7,656 nt of DNA from SLLG01 sp964403935 (lineage in GTDB: Bacteria; Verrucomicrobiota; Verrucomicrobiia; Opitutales; Oceanipulchritudinaceae), in the NCBI GenBank assembly GCA_964403935.1, contig CAYOIB010000103.1:1-7656 (forward strand). Reading direction: 5' to 3'. Positions 6,569 through 7,656 of this stretch are shown here, piece after piece. The notes beneath the pieces were generated by a model. It saw only the letters and a list, made by a program, of their open reading frames with translations, was not told the DNA's origin and ran no database searches. A program made the position numbers and the translations under genes. The first letter of the stretch is position 1. Each line of letters opens with the position of its first letter.

Positions 6569-6597
6569 GTAGAAGTCTGCCTTCACGAAACTTCTAC
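6569..6597. repeat. Exact 8-bp inverted repeat between the PEP-CTERM and GH78 genes
   Basis: GTAGAAGT and ACTTCTAC pair exactly around a 13-base loop. It lies 9 bp after the PEP-CTERM stop codon on the minus strand and 79 bp before the GH78 ATG. No T-run follows in the direction of transcription, so it is not a classical intrinsic terminator. It could be an mRNA 3'-end stabiliser, a weak terminator, or an operator controlling the GH78 gene. It is the longest exact inverted repeat I noticed in the non-coding parts of the window. Confidence 0.45.
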
Positions 6598-6606
6598 GGC
6601 TATTCG

Positions 6607-7656
6607 CTATGCCCTTCTCCGGCGGAGGATCACCATCCCGAGAACGAGGCTGCCGAAGATAGCGGCGTAGGTTGAGGGCTCGGGAATCACACTTATAGTC
6701 CCGGTACTGTAGAGCTCCTTGAAACTCCAGACTCGATTATCATCCAGCGTAAAGGCCTCGATCGAATCAAAGGCCCCGAAGAGTGCGTTGGCGGGAAGGA
6801 TCGTGAATGCGTCACCCAGATCCGGCATGAAATCATTCCAGGAGAGAATCTCCAACGTGCCCCCCAGCAGGGTGATGTCGCCACTGACAACGAGCTGGTC
6901 GTATTCATCGCCTGGGACCAGTCCGCCAATTTCGATGACGAGCGTGGCGGTGGATTCGTGCACATAGTCGCCTTCAACTGTGGTCACGCCTGGTGAATTG
7001 CCGGGGCTGAGGAGGCCTGCATTGGTGAAGTTACCTTCAAAAATGCCCGAGCCTGTAATCATTCCGCCGTAGAGGATGATCCCGTCGGTGGCAGCGAGGA
7101 CGCCATCGACGGTGGTCTTTCCGTTTTCCTGGGTGTAGCTGCCTGTGATCGAGGCGCTGGCGTCTTCAGCGACGTTGAAGGTGCCGTGATTCGTCAAGAT
7201 GCCCGTATGAGTGTAGGCCGTGCCTTCAACCGTGAACGAACCGTTGGTGGTAATGGTGTTGAGTTCAGCGAGCGCGTTTGCCCCGTGCTGATCGACGATC
7301 TGGCCGCTGCCGCGCAAGGTCACATCCGCCCCAAGCGCCTGAATCCCGGCATCGTGAATGCGTAGTGTCCCGGCCACGTCATACTTCCCGCCGTCGAGGG
7401 TGCCGCTGGCTGCGAAGAAGTTGTTGAATTTGCCGAAGATCTCCACTTCGCCACCGGCTATGGCGCGGACCGTGCCGTCGTTTGTAAAGCCGCCACTGTT
7501 GGGCTGGATCACGAGATGGGCATGAGCAGGCGCTTCGATTATGCCATCCGCCGCATTATGGAGACGAAGTATGCCCCCACCGATGTTTCCCTGACCGCGG
7601 ATCATGTTGGCGACGTTGGTGAACAGATGGTCGCTGCCAGCCTGACCGGTGATCAC
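6607..7656 (-). CDS. PEP-CTERM sorting-domain surface protein with autotransporter-like beta-strand repeats (C-terminal 349-350 residues; 5' end beyond right edge)
   Basis: The frame is open to the right edge; the GTG at the very edge is most likely an internal Val codon rather than a start. The last 27 residues are a textbook PEP-CTERM signal: V-I-P-E-P-S, a single hydrophobic helix (about TYAAIFGSLVLGMVIL) and a terminal R-R-R-R-A. Such proteins are exported by Sec, cut and anchored by an exosortase (EpsH/XrtA family), and are linked to extracellular polysaccharide in Gram-negative bacteria. The rest is Gly/Thr/Asn-rich beta-strand sequence with repeated turns (G-I-L-T-N-H-G-T, F-T-N-A-G-L-L-S-P-G-N-S-P-G-V, then Y-D-Q-L-V-V-S-G-D-I-T-L-L-G-G-T-L-E-I), the pattern of autotransporter-associated beta-helix passenger repeats. 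The ligand is unknown. No exosortase gene is in the window. Codon use is less C-ending than in hppA, as is common for fast-evolving surface proteins. Confidence 0.93.
   Translation of the reverse strand: MITGQAGSDHLFTNVANMIRGQGNIGGGILRLHNAADGIIEAPAHAHLVIQPNSGGFTNDGTVRAIAGGEVEIFGKFNNFFAASGTLDGGKYDVAGTLRIHDAGIQALGADVTLRGSGQIVDQHGANALAELNTITTNGSFTVEGTAYTHTGILTNHGTFNVAEDASASITGSYTQENGKTTVDGVLAATDGIILYGGMITGSGIFEGNFTNAGLLSPGNSPGVTTVEGDYVHESTATLVIEIGGLVPGDEYDQLVVSGDITLLGGTLEILSWNDFMPDLGDAFTILPANALFGAFDSIEAFTLDDNRVWSFKELYSTGTISVIPEPSTYAAIFGSLVLGMVILRRRRA

Noticed and set aside
6607..7656. Possibility that the GTG at base 7656 is the true start of the PEP-CTERM gene
   Set aside because: It is only the first codon at the window edge; the visible part begins in mid-repeat and has no signal peptide, which an exported PEP-CTERM protein needs.
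1..7656. CRISPR array, tRNA, rRNA, insertion sequence or phage genes
   Set aside because: I found no regularly spaced repeats, no cloverleaf-like sequence, no conserved rRNA stretches and no transposase or phage motifs on either strand.

Overview
The window suggests a moderately GC-rich Gram-negative bacterium of the Planctomycetes/Verrucomicrobia (PVC) group, most likely a verrucomicrobial (Opitutae-like) organism. This is inferred from the combination of a PEP-CTERM protein with autotransporter-like beta-strand repeats, a GH78-type glycosidase, a Gfo/Idh/MocA oxidoreductase, a membrane pyrophosphatase with Na+-type residues, and the near absence of Shine-Dalgarno sequences. No rRNA or other taxonomic marker is present, so the placement is tentative.

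Layout, left to right. (1) Positions 1-1334 hold two minus-strand genes: plsY (glycerol-3-phosphate acyltransferase, 1334-687), then a Gfo/Idh/MocA-family oxidoreductase (599 to beyond the left edge). (2) A 197-bp divergent intergenic region (1335-1531) separates them from two plus-strand genes: a 258-residue protein I cannot assign (1532-2308) and, 51 bp further on, a complete membrane-bound ion-pumping pyrophosphatase (hppA, 2360-4366). (3) A 338-bp convergent spacer (4367-4704) holds three small hairpins and a short coding-like tail without a start codon. (4) Positions 4705-7656 hold two minus-strand genes: the 3' part of a PEP-CTERM surface protein (from beyond the right edge to 6607) and, downstream of it, a GH78-family alpha-L-rhamnosidase-like enzyme (6489-4705). 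The 117-bp gap between them carries an exact 8-bp inverted repeat.

Functionally the window mixes housekeeping with carbohydrate and surface biology. PlsY makes lysophosphatidic acid for membrane lipid synthesis. The pyrophosphatase recovers energy from PPi and, from the residues visible, is predicted to be K+-dependent and to move Na+ (possibly Na+ plus H+). The oxidoreductase and the GH78 protein fit sugar catabolism, and the PEP-CTERM protein is a substrate for an exosortase encoded elsewhere. No CRISPR array, transposon, phage gene, tRNA or rRNA is visible. I do not see a convincing new multi-gene system. The points most worth a second look are the unassigned gene next to hppA, the ion specificity of the pyrophosphatase, the variant catalytic motif of the GH78 protein, and the contents of the 4367-4704 spacer.
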